From Thermoanaerobaculia bacterium (GTDB taxonomy: Bacteria > Acidobacteriota > Thermoanaerobaculia > Multivoradales > JAHEKO01): 33,419 bases of DNA. A model generated the notes under the pieces. It was given only the letters and a program-made list of their open reading frames with translations, did no database searches and had not been told where the DNA came from. Shown here piece after piece: positions 16,174-24,416 of this stretch (positions within the stretch are counted from its first letter, which is position 1; each line of letters opens with the position of its first letter). The translations under genes and the position numbers were made by a program. The stretch lies in assembly GCA_945787635.1 (NCBI GenBank), contig CALZIK010000141.1:1-33419 (forward strand). Direction: 5' to 3'.

Positions 16174-17868
16174 CTACACCGGCACCAGGACCGGGTAGTC
16201 GGGCTCCCACATGGCCTCGTCCACCCGGCGCGCGACCTCTTCCGGCGCGCCGGCTTGCTCGGCGACCTCCTGCACTACCGCGATGGCGACCGCCCGGGTC
16301 ACTTCGCGCAAGCGCGACACCGCCGGATAGAGCGCGAACGCCGCGAGCTCGGCTTCGGAGACGCTGTCCGCCAGGGCCCGCGCCGCGGCCGCGAACATTG
16401 CGTCGGTGACCTCGCTGGCCTCGGCCACGAGCGCCCCCAGGCCGATGCCGGGAAAGACGAAGGCATTGTTGCCCTGTCCGATCCGGTGGCGTTTCCCGTC
16501 GTGCGAGACCGCCTCGAACGGACTCCCGGTCGCAATCAGCGCCCGGCCGTCGGTCCAGGCGATCACGTCGCTGGGCACCGCCTCGGAGAGGCTGGTCGGG
16601 TTCGAGAACGGGAAGATCAGCGGCCGCTGCGCATGAGCGGCCATCGCGCGAACCACGTCCTCGTCGAACATGCCCGGCCGGCCGGAGGTGCCGATCAAAA
16701 CCGTCGGGCGGTACCCGGCGACGAGCTCCGCCAGGCTCTTGCCGGCTTCCAGACCCGCGGAACGGGCCAGCTCGTCCGGCCAGGCGAGCGCCGGCTTCAA
16801 ACCGGTGAGATCGTTACGACTCGCAAGAAGCGGCCCACGGGAATCAAGCACCGCGACCGCGCGGGTGAGAGCCTCGCCCTCGAGGCCTTCGGCGGCGAGC
16901 GCCGCTCGAAGCTGAAAAGCGATCCCGCCGCCGGCGGCTCCGGCGCCGACGATCAAGACTCGATGCTCGTTGAGCACCTGTCCGGTGATCCGCCCGGCCG
17001 CGAGAATACCGGCGAGAGCCGTCGCACCCGTGCCCTGGACGTCGTCGTTGAACGAAAGCGCCCGCGACCGATACCGCTTCAGTAGCTCGTGAGCGTTCTC
17101 GTTGCGAAAGTCCTCCCACTGCACCAGCGCACGGGGATACAGAGCAGCCACCGCATCCATGAACTCCTCGATCAGCTCGAAGTACTCGTCGCCGGTGAGC
17201 CGCGGCTGCCGGTAGCCGAGGTAAAGCTCGTCGTCGAGCAGCTCCTGGTTGTTGGTGCCCACGTCGAGCGACACCGGCAGAGTCATCGCCGGGTGGATGC
17301 CGGCTGCGGCGCTGTAGATCGCGAGCTTCCCGACCGGGATCACCATGCCTCCGGCACCCTGGTCGCCGATACCCAGAATCGCCTCGTTGTCGGTGACCAC
17401 GATCAGGCGCACGTCGGAGAACGGGTGATTCTCGAGCACCTGCCGGATTCGCCCTCGCTGTTTGGGTGTGATCCAAACACCGCGCGCCCGCCGAAAGATG
17501 TGGCTGAACTCCTTCGACGCCTGTCCGACGGTGGGTGTATACACGATCGGCAGGAACTCCTCGAGGTGATCGAGAAGCACCCGGTAGAACAGATGCTCAT
17601 TGCGGTCCTGTAGGGCCGCCAACCCGATGTAGCGCTCGAGCGGCTCGCTCTTGCGGACGATGTTGCCGTAGACCCTGCGCGCCTGGAGGCCGATCGTGCT
17701 GATCGCGCTGGGCAAGAGACCGCTCAATCCATAGAGCTGGCGTTCCTCGGCGGTGAAAGCCGAGCTCTTGTTGTACATGGGCTGGTCGATAAGCTCCGCG
17801 CCCCGGAAGGGCACCTCGAGCTCCCAGCGCCCCTGAGCATCGCGACCCCGGTAGAAGCTATGCGCCAT
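16174..17868 (-). CDS. maeA: Malic enzyme (NAD-type, large form)
   Basis: The product is 564 aa, the normal length of the large malic enzymes. It oxidatively decarboxylates malate to pyruvate and CO2 with NAD(P)H production in the cytoplasm. Visible residues: catalytic Tyr110 in IVYTPTVGQ, catalytic Lys181 in VGKLAIY, metal ligands E252 and D253 (QWEDF) and D276 (FNDDVQGTG), and the Rossmann GAGAAG near 308-313. GDQGAGGM at 168-175 is also conserved. The ATG at 17868 is chosen because MYNKSSAFT and the rest of the family N-terminus follow directly; the in-frame upstream extension overlaps the cytochrome gene. The start lies 13 bases after that gene's stop, so the two are probably cotranscribed. 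The choice of NAD over NADP is inferred from overall similarity to MaeA-type enzymes. Confidence 0.95.
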   Translation of the reverse strand: MAHSFYRGRDAQGRWELEVPFRGAELIDQPMYNKSSAFTAEERQLYGLSGLLPSAISTIGLQARRVYGNIVRKSEPLERYIGLAALQDRNEHLFYRVLLDHLEEFLPIVYTPTVGQASKEFSHIFRRARGVWITPKQRGRIRQVLENHPFSDVRLIVVTDNEAILGIGDQGAGGMVIPVGKLAIYSAAAGIHPAMTLPVSLDVGTNNQELLDDELYLGYRQPRLTGDEYFELIEEFMDAVAALYPRALVQWEDFRNENAHELLKRYRSRALSFNDDVQGTGATALAGILAAGRITGQVLNEHRVLIVGAGAAGGGIAFQLRAALAAEGLEGEALTRAVAVLDSRGPLLASRNDLTGLKPALAWPDELARSAGLEAGKSLAELVAGYRPTVLIGTSGRPGMFDEDVVRAMAAHAQRPLIFPFSNPTSLSEAVPSDVIAWTDGRALIATGSPFEAVSHDGKRHRIGQGNNAFVFPGIGLGALVAEASEVTDAMFAAAARALADSVSEAELAAFALYPAVSRLREVTRAVAIAVVQEVAEQAGAPEEVARRVDEAMWEPDYPVLVPV

Positions 17869-17881
17869 CGACCGACCGTCG

Positions 17882-18661
17882 CTAGGAGCCGTCGCCGCCC
17901 TCTTCCGCGGGCGCCGTGAGCTTGTCGAGCTGCTGGCGGACACGCTCATTGTCGGGGTCGAAGTCGAGGATTCGCTTCAGTGCCGCGACCGCGGCGTCGA
18001 CGTTGCCCCGCCGCTGCTCGAGGCCGGCGAGCGTCCCGAGCGCCCAGGCAGACTCGGGCGTGTGAGCGAGGCTCTCGTCGACCAGAGCCACGGCGGCGTC
18101 CATCTGCCCTGCCTCCGCAAGCGCTTCGGCCGCCTGCATCAGCGTGCTTTCCGAGAAATTGTAGGTGCCTTGACCGTAGAACTCCTCTCGCAGCTCCCGG
18201 TATCGAGCCACCGCTGCGTCCGGCGATTCGCCGGCGGCGGCAACCAGAATATCTCGAAGCTGCTCGGGATGAGCCGCGCCGCGGTGGCAAGTCACGCACT
18301 CCACCCGCACTCGCTCGGAGTCGCCCTCGAGCTTGGCCAAGTGCTCGCCGTTGATGGCATCGACCATCGCCAGCATGACGCGAGCCTTCTTCTTGTTGTC
18401 CTTCTCGTCCGAAGCGAAATCGAAGGTCGCGAGCGGCTGCCCTTCCTCCCCGACATGGCAGAACTGGCAACGCACGCCGAGCCCGAAGGCAAACGAGCGC
18501 ATCACCGGCATCAGCTCGCGAAACTCCATGTCTTTGGGAAAGTGCTGGAGATTCTTGACCTCGGGTGGCCATTGCGCGGACGCGGGAGCGACACCTCCCA
18601 AGAGCACGAGACCCAACACCGCCAGAATCGCCAATCGGCTCCTGAGTCGAACTGATGACAT
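17882..18661 (-). CDS. Diheme c-type cytochrome, reaction-centre-cytochrome-like
   Basis: The product is 259 aa. GGAGG 7 bases upstream sets the ATG at 18661. A signal peptide (1-29, ending APASA) directs it to the periplasm. Two heme c sites are present: CQFCH at 65-69 and CVTCH at 122-126. The run KNLQHFPKDM then MPVMRSFAFGLGVRCQFCH is typical of the photosynthetic-reaction-centre cytochrome c subunit family, where a Met in the preceding helix is the axial ligand. Such two-heme versions are common in non-phototrophic Acidobacteriota (family knowledge). The C-terminal half (about 145-250) looks like two to three TPR-type helical repeats (ALAEAGQMDAAVALVDESL, GNVDAAVAALKRIL), suggesting a protein partner. 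No photosynthesis genes are in the window. It is followed closely by malic enzyme. Confidence 0.92.
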   Translation of the reverse strand: MSSVRLRSRLAILAVLGLVLLGGVAPASAQWPPEVKNLQHFPKDMEFRELMPVMRSFAFGLGVRCQFCHVGEEGQPLATFDFASDEKDNKKKARVMLAMVDAINGEHLAKLEGDSERVRVECVTCHRGAAHPEQLRDILVAAAGESPDAAVARYRELREEFYGQGTYNFSESTLMQAAEALAEAGQMDAAVALVDESLAHTPESAWALGTLAGLEQRRGNVDAAVAALKRILDFDPDNERVRQQLDKLTAPAEEGGDGS

Positions 18662-18761
18662 ACGCGACCTCCGTTTCAAGTGATTGCGCGCGTAAGACTA
18701 CCAGCCAGCGAGGGGCCGCCGGCGAGACCAGGGCCTGCACTTGCTACCTACGAACCAGAAC

Positions 18762-18791
18762 AAAAAAGGCCCTCTCCGAAGAGAGGGCCTT
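18762..18791 (-). terminator. Rho-independent terminator of the RRM gene
   Basis: AAGGCCCTCTC (18766-18776) pairs perfectly with GAGAGGGCCTT (18781-18791) around a CGAA loop. On the minus strand this is an 11-bp stem with a UUCG tetraloop followed by TTTTTT (18762-18767). It lies 57 bases after the stop of the RNA-binding-protein gene and separates it from the cytochrome/malic enzyme unit. Confidence 0.92.
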
Positions 18792-18847
18792 GACGGGTCG
18801 TTCGATCGCCGCGACGAGGTCCCGAGACCCTCGCGCCGAGCGTTCAA

Positions 18848-19153
18848 CTACCAGCCGGCGTTACGGCCGCGACCGCCGCCACCGCCGAAGCCACCGCCGC
18901 CGCCACCTTCGCGGCGCGGGCGCGCTTCGTTGACACGGAGGCTACGGCCGCCCATGTCTTTGCCGTCGAGGGCCGAGATAGCCGCGGTGGCGCCATCGTC
19001 GTCCATCTCGACGAACCCAAAGCCACGGGGGCGTCCGGTCTCACGGTCGGTGATGAGGCTTACACTCTCAACGGTACCGTGTTCGCCGAATGTCTCGCGA
19101 AGCTCGTCTTCGGTTGCGGAATAGGGCAGGTTGCCCACATAGATCTTTTTCAT
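18848..19153 (-). CDS. RRM-domain RNA-binding protein, glycine-rich tail
   Basis: The product is 101 aa with a single RNA recognition motif. RNP2 is IYVGNL (residues 4-9) and RNP1 is RGFGFVEM (about 43-50), both with the aromatic residues that stack on RNA bases. The rest is a Gly-rich tail with Arg (GGGGGGFGGGGGRGR), as in cyanobacterial Rbp-type and other small bacterial RRM proteins. It probably binds single-stranded RNA in the cytoplasm, with roles such as RNA chaperoning. The ATG at 19153 directly precedes the KKIYVGNLPY strand. The in-frame ATG at 19195 would add a non-conserved peptide. It is monocistronic: 258 bases of non-coding sequence lie upstream and a strong terminator downstream. 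Confidence 0.93.
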   Translation of the reverse strand: MKKIYVGNLPYSATEDELRETFGEHGTVESVSLITDRETGRPRGFGFVEMDDDGATAAISALDGKDMGGRSLRVNEARPRREGGGGGGFGGGGGRGRNAGW

Positions 19154-19411
19154 TTTGTTTTGACTCAATCCTTCGAAATGGGTGCGCTCGGGCAAATGCT
19201 TTTCGGCGCACAGTTACTGAAACTGGTCCCTCACATGCGGAACCTCAGACGGGAGCCTCGCCTAGGATAGGGAGATGGGAAAGCGGCTACTTCTGAAAAA
19301 AGGACTCGGGCTTCTCAGGGTTAGCGCGCCCCGGGTTGGGACACCCTGCTCTCGTGAGCGAAAAGCATAGGGCAATCGAGCCGATTTGTCCAGAAAGCTC
19401 TTGAGCCACAG

Positions 19412-21220
19412 TTACTTGCGCCGATTCGCCTGCAGGATCCGCTTGCGCAGCCGGAAGGCCGCCGGGGTGACTTCGATGAGCTCGTCCTCGGCGATGAACT
19501 CGATCGCCTGCTCGAGGCTCAGGAGCCGCGGCGGCACCAGGCGCACCAGCTCGTCCGCCGAGGCCGCCCGCATGTTGGTGAGCTTCTTCTCCTTGGTAAT
19601 GTTGACGTCGAGGTCGCCCGAGCGGGAGTGCTCCCCGACGATCATCCCCTCGTAGACCTCGTCGCCGGGAGAGATGAAAAAGACGCCCCGGGGCTGGAGG
19701 TGCTCGATGGCGAAGGGCGTCACTCTACCGAAGCGGTCGGAGACCAGGGCTCCGGTCATCCGCTGGGGAATTTCGCCCTCCCAAGGACCGAAACGCTCGA
19801 ACAGGTGATTCATGATGCCGGTGCCCCGGGTATCGGTCAGAAAGTCCGTTCGAAAGCCGATCAGACCGCGGGTCGGCACCTCGAAGTCCATGCGCACCCG
19901 TCCGCTGCCATGGTTGACCATGGCCATCATCCGACCCTTGCGAGTGCCTAGGCGCTGGGTGACCACCCCGACAAAGTCCTCGGGGCAGTCCACGGTCAGC
20001 CGCTCGATCGGCTCCTCGAGAACCCCGTTCTCCCTGCGGGTCAGCACTTCCGGCCGCCCGACCGAGAACTCGTAGCCCTCTCGCCGCATCATCTCGATCA
20101 GGATGGCGAGCTGGAGCTCACCCCTGCCGGCGACCACGAAGCCGCGGGCCTCGGGCGCCTCCTCGACCCGGATCGAAACGTTGGTCCAGGTCTCCTTGAT
20201 CAGCCGCTCCCTGAGTTTGTTCGAGGTCACGTGCTTGCCCTCGCGCCCGGACATCGGCGAGTCACTCGACAAGAACACCATCGCCAGGGTCGGCTCGTCC
20301 ACGGTGATCGCGGGCAGCGGGCGTGGATTCTCCAGCTCGGTGAGGGTCTCGCCGATGGCCACCTCGTCAAAGCCCGAGACCGCAACGATGTCCCCGGGTC
20401 CGGCCCGCTCGATACCAATCCGCCGCAGGCCGTCGTAGCCGTAGAGCTGAGCCACCTTGACCGGCTCCACCTCGCCGTCGAGCCTGCATCGACCCACCGT
20501 CTGGGCCTTGACGATCTCGCCCTGAAAAACCCTCCCGATCGCCAGCCGCCCGAGGTAGTCGTCGTGGTCGAGAGTCGTCACCAGCAATTGGAGCGGATGC
20601 CCCGGCTCGAACCTCGGCGCCGGCACCGTGCGCAAGATCTCCTCGAACAACGGCCGCAGCGTCTGATCCTCGCCGTCCGCCTCGGTGCGGCAGATGCCGT
20701 CGCGGGCATTCGAGAACAGTACCGGGAACCCGAGCTGCTCTTCCGTCGCGTCGAGATCGATGAAGAGATCGTAGACCTCGTCCAGGACTTCGGCGATGCG
20801 GGCATCGGCACGGTCGATCTTGTTGATCACCACGATTGGCGCGAGCTCCGCCGCGAGTGCCTTGCGCAGCACGAAGCGCGTCTGGGGCAAAGGGCCCTCG
20901 CTGGCGTCGACCAGAAGCAGCACACCGTCGACGAGCTTGAGTGTGCGCTCGACCTCTCCGCCAAAGTCGGCGTGGCCGGGCGTATCGACGATGTTGATCT
21001 TGGTCTCACCGTAGTGGATGGCCGTGTTCTTGGCCATGATCGTGATGCCCTTTTCGCGCTCGAGGTCGATCGAGTCCATGACTCGGGTGCGCACCTCCTC
21101 GTTGTCGCGAAAGATGCCACTCTGCCAGAGCATGGCGTCCACCAGAGTGGTCTTGCCGTGATCGACATGGGCGATGATCGCCAGGTTGCGCAGATCCGAA
21201 CGGGTTTCTGAAGAAGACAT
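19412..21220 (-). CDS. typA: Ribosome-associated GTPase TypA/BipA
   Basis: The product is 602 aa, the typical TypA length. It is a translational GTPase that binds the ribosome and affects 50S assembly and stress or low-temperature growth. Motifs: G1 HVDHGKTT (18-25), the switch region around GITIMAKN (58-65), G3 DTPGH (79-83) and G4 NKID (133-136). TypA-specific C-terminal stretches such as [38 protein letters not shown] and [14 protein letters not shown] are present. The ATG at 21220 follows a GGAG and precedes the conserved [14 protein letters not shown]. The frame continues open for another 344 codons upstream, but that part is antiphase to the NDH-2 gene and is not TypA. NDH-2 ends 104 bases upstream on the same strand. 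Confidence 0.97.
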   Translation of the reverse strand: MSSSETRSDLRNLAIIAHVDHGKTTLVDAMLWQSGIFRDNEEVRTRVMDSIDLEREKGITIMAKNTAIHYGETKINIVDTPGHADFGGEVERTLKLVDGVLLLVDASEGPLPQTRFVLRKALAAELAPIVVINKIDRADARIAEVLDEVYDLFIDLDATEEQLGFPVLFSNARDGICRTEADGEDQTLRPLFEEILRTVPAPRFEPGHPLQLLVTTLDHDDYLGRLAIGRVFQGEIVKAQTVGRCRLDGEVEPVKVAQLYGYDGLRRIGIERAGPGDIVAVSGFDEVAIGETLTELENPRPLPAITVDEPTLAMVFLSSDSPMSGREGKHVTSNKLRERLIKETWTNVSIRVEEAPEARGFVVAGRGELQLAILIEMMRREGYEFSVGRPEVLTRRENGVLEEPIERLTVDCPEDFVGVVTQRLGTRKGRMMAMVNHGSGRVRMDFEVPTRGLIGFRTDFLTDTRGTGIMNHLFERFGPWEGEIPQRMTGALVSDRFGRVTPFAIEHLQPRGVFFISPGDEVYEGMIVGEHSRSGDLDVNITKEKKLTNMRAASADELVRLVPPRLLSLEQAIEFIAEDELIEVTPAAFRLRKRILQANRRK

Positions 21221-21324
21221 CGGGAGCTCCGGGGAGGGGAATGGAAGTGAGGGCCGGTCGGGAGGGGGCTCGTGGACCACGCGTCCCGGGACAGGACGGC
21301 GGAGAGTAGCACGACAGTAGCGGA

Positions 21325-22602
21325 TCAGGGCTGCCCGCGACCGGTAATCAGCCGTGCCGTTCGCCCATGGGTGAAGTAGCTCGAGGCCCACTGCACCAGC
21401 ACCAGGACCCGGTTCTCGAACCCCACCAGATACATGATGTGGATGAACAGCCACAGCAGCCAAGCGAAGAAACCGGTGAAACGCAAGCGGCCGAGATCGG
21501 CGACCGCCGCGGCGCGACCGATGACCGCGAGACTGCCGCGATCGCGGTACCGGAAAGCCGCGGTCGAGCGGCCGGCGAGCCGATCGGCGATCAGCCTGGC
21601 CGCGTACCGGCCCTGCTGCATCGCGACCGGCGCCACCCCCGGCAGGGGCTTCCCGCCGGTTCCTGCGAGGTGACAGATGTCCCCGAGGGCCAGGATCTCG
21701 GGATGTCCGGCAAGGGTGCAGTCGGCCTCGACTCGCAGTCGACCCGCGCGGTCCACTTCGGAGCCGGTTTCGCGGGCCAGCTCCTCGGCAAGCGAAGAGG
21801 CCTGAACTCCGGCTGCCCAGAGGACCGTCCGCGTGGCCAGGTTCCGGCCGGCGTCTCCCGAGCGCAACGTCACCTCGTGGCCTGCCACGCGCTCGACCAT
21901 CGTGCCGGTCAGGACCTCCACCCCCAAGCCGGTGAGCGCGCGCTCCGCCGCGGCGGAAAGCTCGGGCCGGTAGGATGGCAGCACTCGATCCGTTGCCTCG
22001 ACCAGGAGAATCCTGGCGGCCGACGGGTCGATCTTGCGGAAATCGCGCTTGAGCGTGTGCCGCGCGAGCTCGGCGATCGCTCCGGCCAGCTCGACGCCGG
22101 TGGGACCGCCGCCCACGACAACGAAGGTGAGTAGAGCGGCCTTGTCGCCATTGCCGCTCGCTCGCTCGGCCTCCTCGAAGGCGCGCAGGATCCGGCCGCG
22201 TATTTCGGTGGCGTCCTCGACGGTCTTCAAGCCCGGGGCCTCCGGCTCCCACTCGGAATGACCGAAGTAGTGATGGCGCACGCCGGTCGCTAGAACCAGG
22301 GTGTCGTACGCCACCCGCCCCTCACGCAGAACCACCTCGCGAGACCGCACTTCGAACCCGACCGCCTCCTCCATGATCACGCCGACGTTTTTCTGCCGGT
22401 GGAGAATCGCCCGGATCGGCGCGCTGATGTCCGCCGGAGAGAGACCGCCGGTCGCCACCTGATAGAGCAGCGGCTGAAACAGATGGTAGTTGCTGCGGTC
22501 GATCAGGGTGATGTCGACCGCAGCCCGCTTGAGACCTCTGGCGGCCGCCAGGCCGGCGAACCCGCCGCCGACGATCACCACACGATGGCGGTTCGCGGAC
22601 AC
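21325..22602 (-). CDS. ndh: Type II NADH dehydrogenase (NDH-2)
   Basis: The product is 425 aa. It is a single-subunit, non-proton-pumping flavoprotein that passes electrons from NADH to quinone at the cytoplasmic membrane face. Two dinucleotide-binding motifs are visible: GGGFAG (12-17, FAD) and GGGPTG (164-169, NADH). Family segments [16 protein letters not shown] and [10 protein letters not shown] are also present, as is [11 protein letters not shown] near the quinone site. A hydrophobic, aromatic C-terminal stretch (about 376-410) is the probable membrane anchor. The start is GTG with AGGA about 11 bases upstream. With malic enzyme and several cytochromes nearby, it fits a respiratory context, though these genes are in separate transcripts. 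Confidence 0.95.
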   Translation of the reverse strand: MSANRHRVVIVGGGFAGLAAARGLKRAAVDITLIDRSNYHLFQPLLYQVATGGLSPADISAPIRAILHRQKNVGVIMEEAVGFEVRSREVVLREGRVAYDTLVLATGVRHHYFGHSEWEPEAPGLKTVEDATEIRGRILRAFEEAERASGNGDKAALLTFVVVGGGPTGVELAGAIAELARHTLKRDFRKIDPSAARILLVEATDRVLPSYRPELSAAAERALTGLGVEVLTGTMVERVAGHEVTLRSGDAGRNLATRTVLWAAGVQASSLAEELARETGSEVDRAGRLRVEADCTLAGHPEILALGDICHLAGTGGKPLPGVAPVAMQQGRYAARLIADRLAGRSTAAFRYRDRGSLAVIGRAAAVADLGRLRFTGFFAWLLWLFIHIMYLVGFENRVLVLVQWASSYFTHGRTARLITGRGQP

Positions 22603-22679
22603 GATCGAGCCGATCCTACGCTCTTTCAGCCCGCCGACGGAGCCTCGCCACCCTCGCCGAACCAGCGTAGCGGAGCGTT

Positions 22680-23552
22680 CTAGAAGTTCGCCACCAGCGA
22701 GACGGTCAAGACCGAGTCCAGTTCATCCAGCTCGGCCAGCACCGTGGAGCCGGTGGGCTGAGCGTCCGAGTCGAGCAAGGCAACCGCGCCGAGCGCCGGC
22801 AGGTTGTCGTACAGAAGTTGCAGGCTGACCTTGAGCGCGAGGCGATCGCTCATCGTGACACCCAGGGAGTTGGTGAAGTCCGCTCGGTAGTCAGAGCTCT
22901 CGTCGAGGTTCTCGTCAACGATCAACACGCTCGCATAGGTGGTCGCGGCGTTCAACTTGCGCCAGTAGTCGTACGAGAAACGCAAGCCTGCAAAGCTCTC
23001 GCTGCCTCCCGAAACATCTTCCTGGTCGGTGAAGGTCAAACCGTAGTCGGTGCGAAACCTCGCGTCTTCGCGATCGAACCAGAGGTGGCCCACGCCTCCG
23101 AAGGCCGACGTCCGGCTCTTGATGCCGGCGAACTCGTTCTGCTCCCAGCCCAGGCCCGCGAACCAGAAAACCCGCTCGGAAAGCTCGCGATCGTACCGCG
23201 CCCGAGCGAAGTAGTTTTCCGCGGTGAGCTCGGTGTCGCTGGTCGCGCGCAGGCTGAAGTCATCCGGGCTCCCAATCGCGACCCGCGATGTCGTGGTGGT
23301 CTCGGCTCGAACCGCGCCGACCGCGACCTCGAGCGCCGAGCCCTCCCATTGACGAACAGCCGCATTGCGTAGCGAGATGGTCTGCACCTCGGTGTTCCCG
23401 GCACTGGCAAATAGCGAGAGCTCAGCGGTGTCGCTCCAGCCGAGGTCGATCTTCTCTTCCTCGGCGAGACCCGGCCGGGGCACCGCGAAGAGAAGGCAGA
23501 TAGTGGCGAGAGCGATCGCCGCGTGTGCGCGGCGCAGGTAGGAATGATGCAT
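22680..23552 (-). CDS. DUF481-family outer-membrane beta-barrel protein
   Basis: The product is 290 aa, with AGGAG before the ATG at 23552. A signal peptide (1-30, ending PGLAEEE) is followed by DTAELSLFASAGNTEVQTISL, the start of the DUF481 (YdiY-like) barrel. About 12-14 amphipathic beta strands with aromatic girdle residues follow (ENYFARARYDRELSERVFWFAGLGWEQNEF, LRFSYDYWRKLN). The protein ends with an aromatic residue (VANF), as outer-membrane barrels usually do for BAM recognition. The function of the family is poorly known. NDH-2 begins 77 bases downstream on the same strand. Confidence 0.88.
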   Translation of the reverse strand: MHHSYLRRAHAAIALATICLLFAVPRPGLAEEEKIDLGWSDTAELSLFASAGNTEVQTISLRNAAVRQWEGSALEVAVGAVRAETTTTSRVAIGSPDDFSLRATSDTELTAENYFARARYDRELSERVFWFAGLGWEQNEFAGIKSRTSAFGGVGHLWFDREDARFRTDYGLTFTDQEDVSGGSESFAGLRFSYDYWRKLNAATTYASVLIVDENLDESSDYRADFTNSLGVTMSDRLALKVSLQLLYDNLPALGAVALLDSDAQPTGSTVLAELDELDSVLTVSLVANF

Positions 23553-23581
23553 CTGATGGTCTCCTCAACCGAATTTCTATA

Positions 23582-23593
23582 AAGCCCGGGCTT
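23582..23593 (-). promoter_or_regulatory. 12-bp palindrome upstream of the DUF481 gene
   Basis: AAGCCCGGGCTT is a perfect 12-bp palindrome located 30 bases upstream of the DUF481 start codon. It is followed on the minus strand by a TATAGA that could be a -10 box. No matching -35 box is visible, so this is a weak operator candidate only. Confidence 0.2.
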
Positions 23594-23728
23594 CGCCGAG
23601 CATGGATTACGATCATCGTGCGAGCCCACGGCTCGCTCGCTTCGCTGGGTCTGATGCGGAATTCAGACGGAAACGAGGAACGCTGCCGCTCGAAAAGCGT
23701 ATCAAGCCCTCCCGCACCTGCCGGCGAA

Positions 23729-24160
23729 TCAGCTGCCGGGCGAGACGGTCATCGTGTATTCGACAATCCGCACCTCGGGCAGGAAGCCGGTGTCGAACAC
23801 CAGGAGGCAGTACTCGGCCTCGTTGAGCCCCAGGACCAAGAGCTGGCCGACCACTGCGGCGACCGAATAGCTGGTCGAACACTCCCCCTCGGAAGGCCGT
23901 CCGATTCCTACGCCCAGCCGCCAGATCACGTTCTCGAGCGGATCGAAGCCTTCCACCGGCTGTTCTTCGATGCGATTGAACTCGACGCGAATGGTCCCGG
24001 CGTTCGTCAAGACGAACGGGTGAACCACGCGGCCGCCGGAGGGAATCACACCTTCGAAGGTCATCGGGTCGCCGATCGGGCTCGTCGAGCTGTCGCAACC
24101 GACTGTCCAGACCAGTCCGGCGGCAAGCAGCAGTAAAAGTGCGGGTCTCAGGCGGCTCAT
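23729..24160 (-). CDS. Small predicted lipoprotein, unknown function
   Basis: The product is 143 aa. The ATG at 24160 has GGAG 8 bases upstream and is followed at once by a lipoprotein-type signal (RLRPALLLLLAAGLVWTVGC), with the lipid-modified Cys at residue 22. The mature part opens SSTSPIGDPMTFEGVIPSGG and has beta-type alternation, including TIRVEFNRIEEQP and AEYCLLVFDTG, resembling small secreted PPC-like domains. Two further Cys (in GECST and YCLL) may form a disulphide. No enzyme motif is visible. It lies upstream of the DUF481 gene on the same strand with 176 bases between, so co-transcription is uncertain. Confidence 0.75.
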   Translation of the reverse strand: MSRLRPALLLLLAAGLVWTVGCDSSTSPIGDPMTFEGVIPSGGRVVHPFVLTNAGTIRVEFNRIEEQPVEGFDPLENVIWRLGVGIGRPSEGECSTSYSVAAVVGQLLVLGLNEAEYCLLVFDTGFLPEVRIVEYTMTVSPGS

Positions 24161-24193
24161 CGTCGTCTCCACAAAGAAAGGCTCCCGAGGGAG

Positions 24194-24213
24194 CGCCCCG
24201 AGACTACGGGGCG
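24194..24213. repeat. CGCCCCG palindrome in a divergent intergenic region
   Basis: CGCCCCG (24194-24200) and CGGGGCG (24207-24213) form a perfect 7-bp stem around the 6-nt loop AGACTA. The stem and loop sizes match the REP-like hairpins, but the stem sequence differs and no GTAG flanks it. It lies 34 bases upstream of the small lipoprotein gene (in its 5' leader) within the 256-base divergent gap. Confidence 0.4.
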
Positions 24214-24416
24214 ACGCCCAGGATATGCAAATCTGATGCTTCCAGAAAGGCCGGTGGCCCACCGAGGGCTCGAGCGAGCCGGATCCGGCGGACTCAGCGG
24301 CCGCCTGTCCGGGTGGGGTGCCGGCCACCTTGTTGGGTGTGGCTGACGTCGGCGAGGTCCTGAAAGCGTTGCTGCGTCTGACCTCGAGCTGAAACCGCGG
24401 TCAAAGGAGGGCAACC

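Noticed and set aside
21221-22252. Upstream in-frame extension of typA of 344 codons
   Set aside because: It overlaps the NDH-2 gene in another frame on the same strand, has Arg/Gly/Pro-rich shadow composition, and TypA normally starts just before the [14 protein letters not shown] segment.
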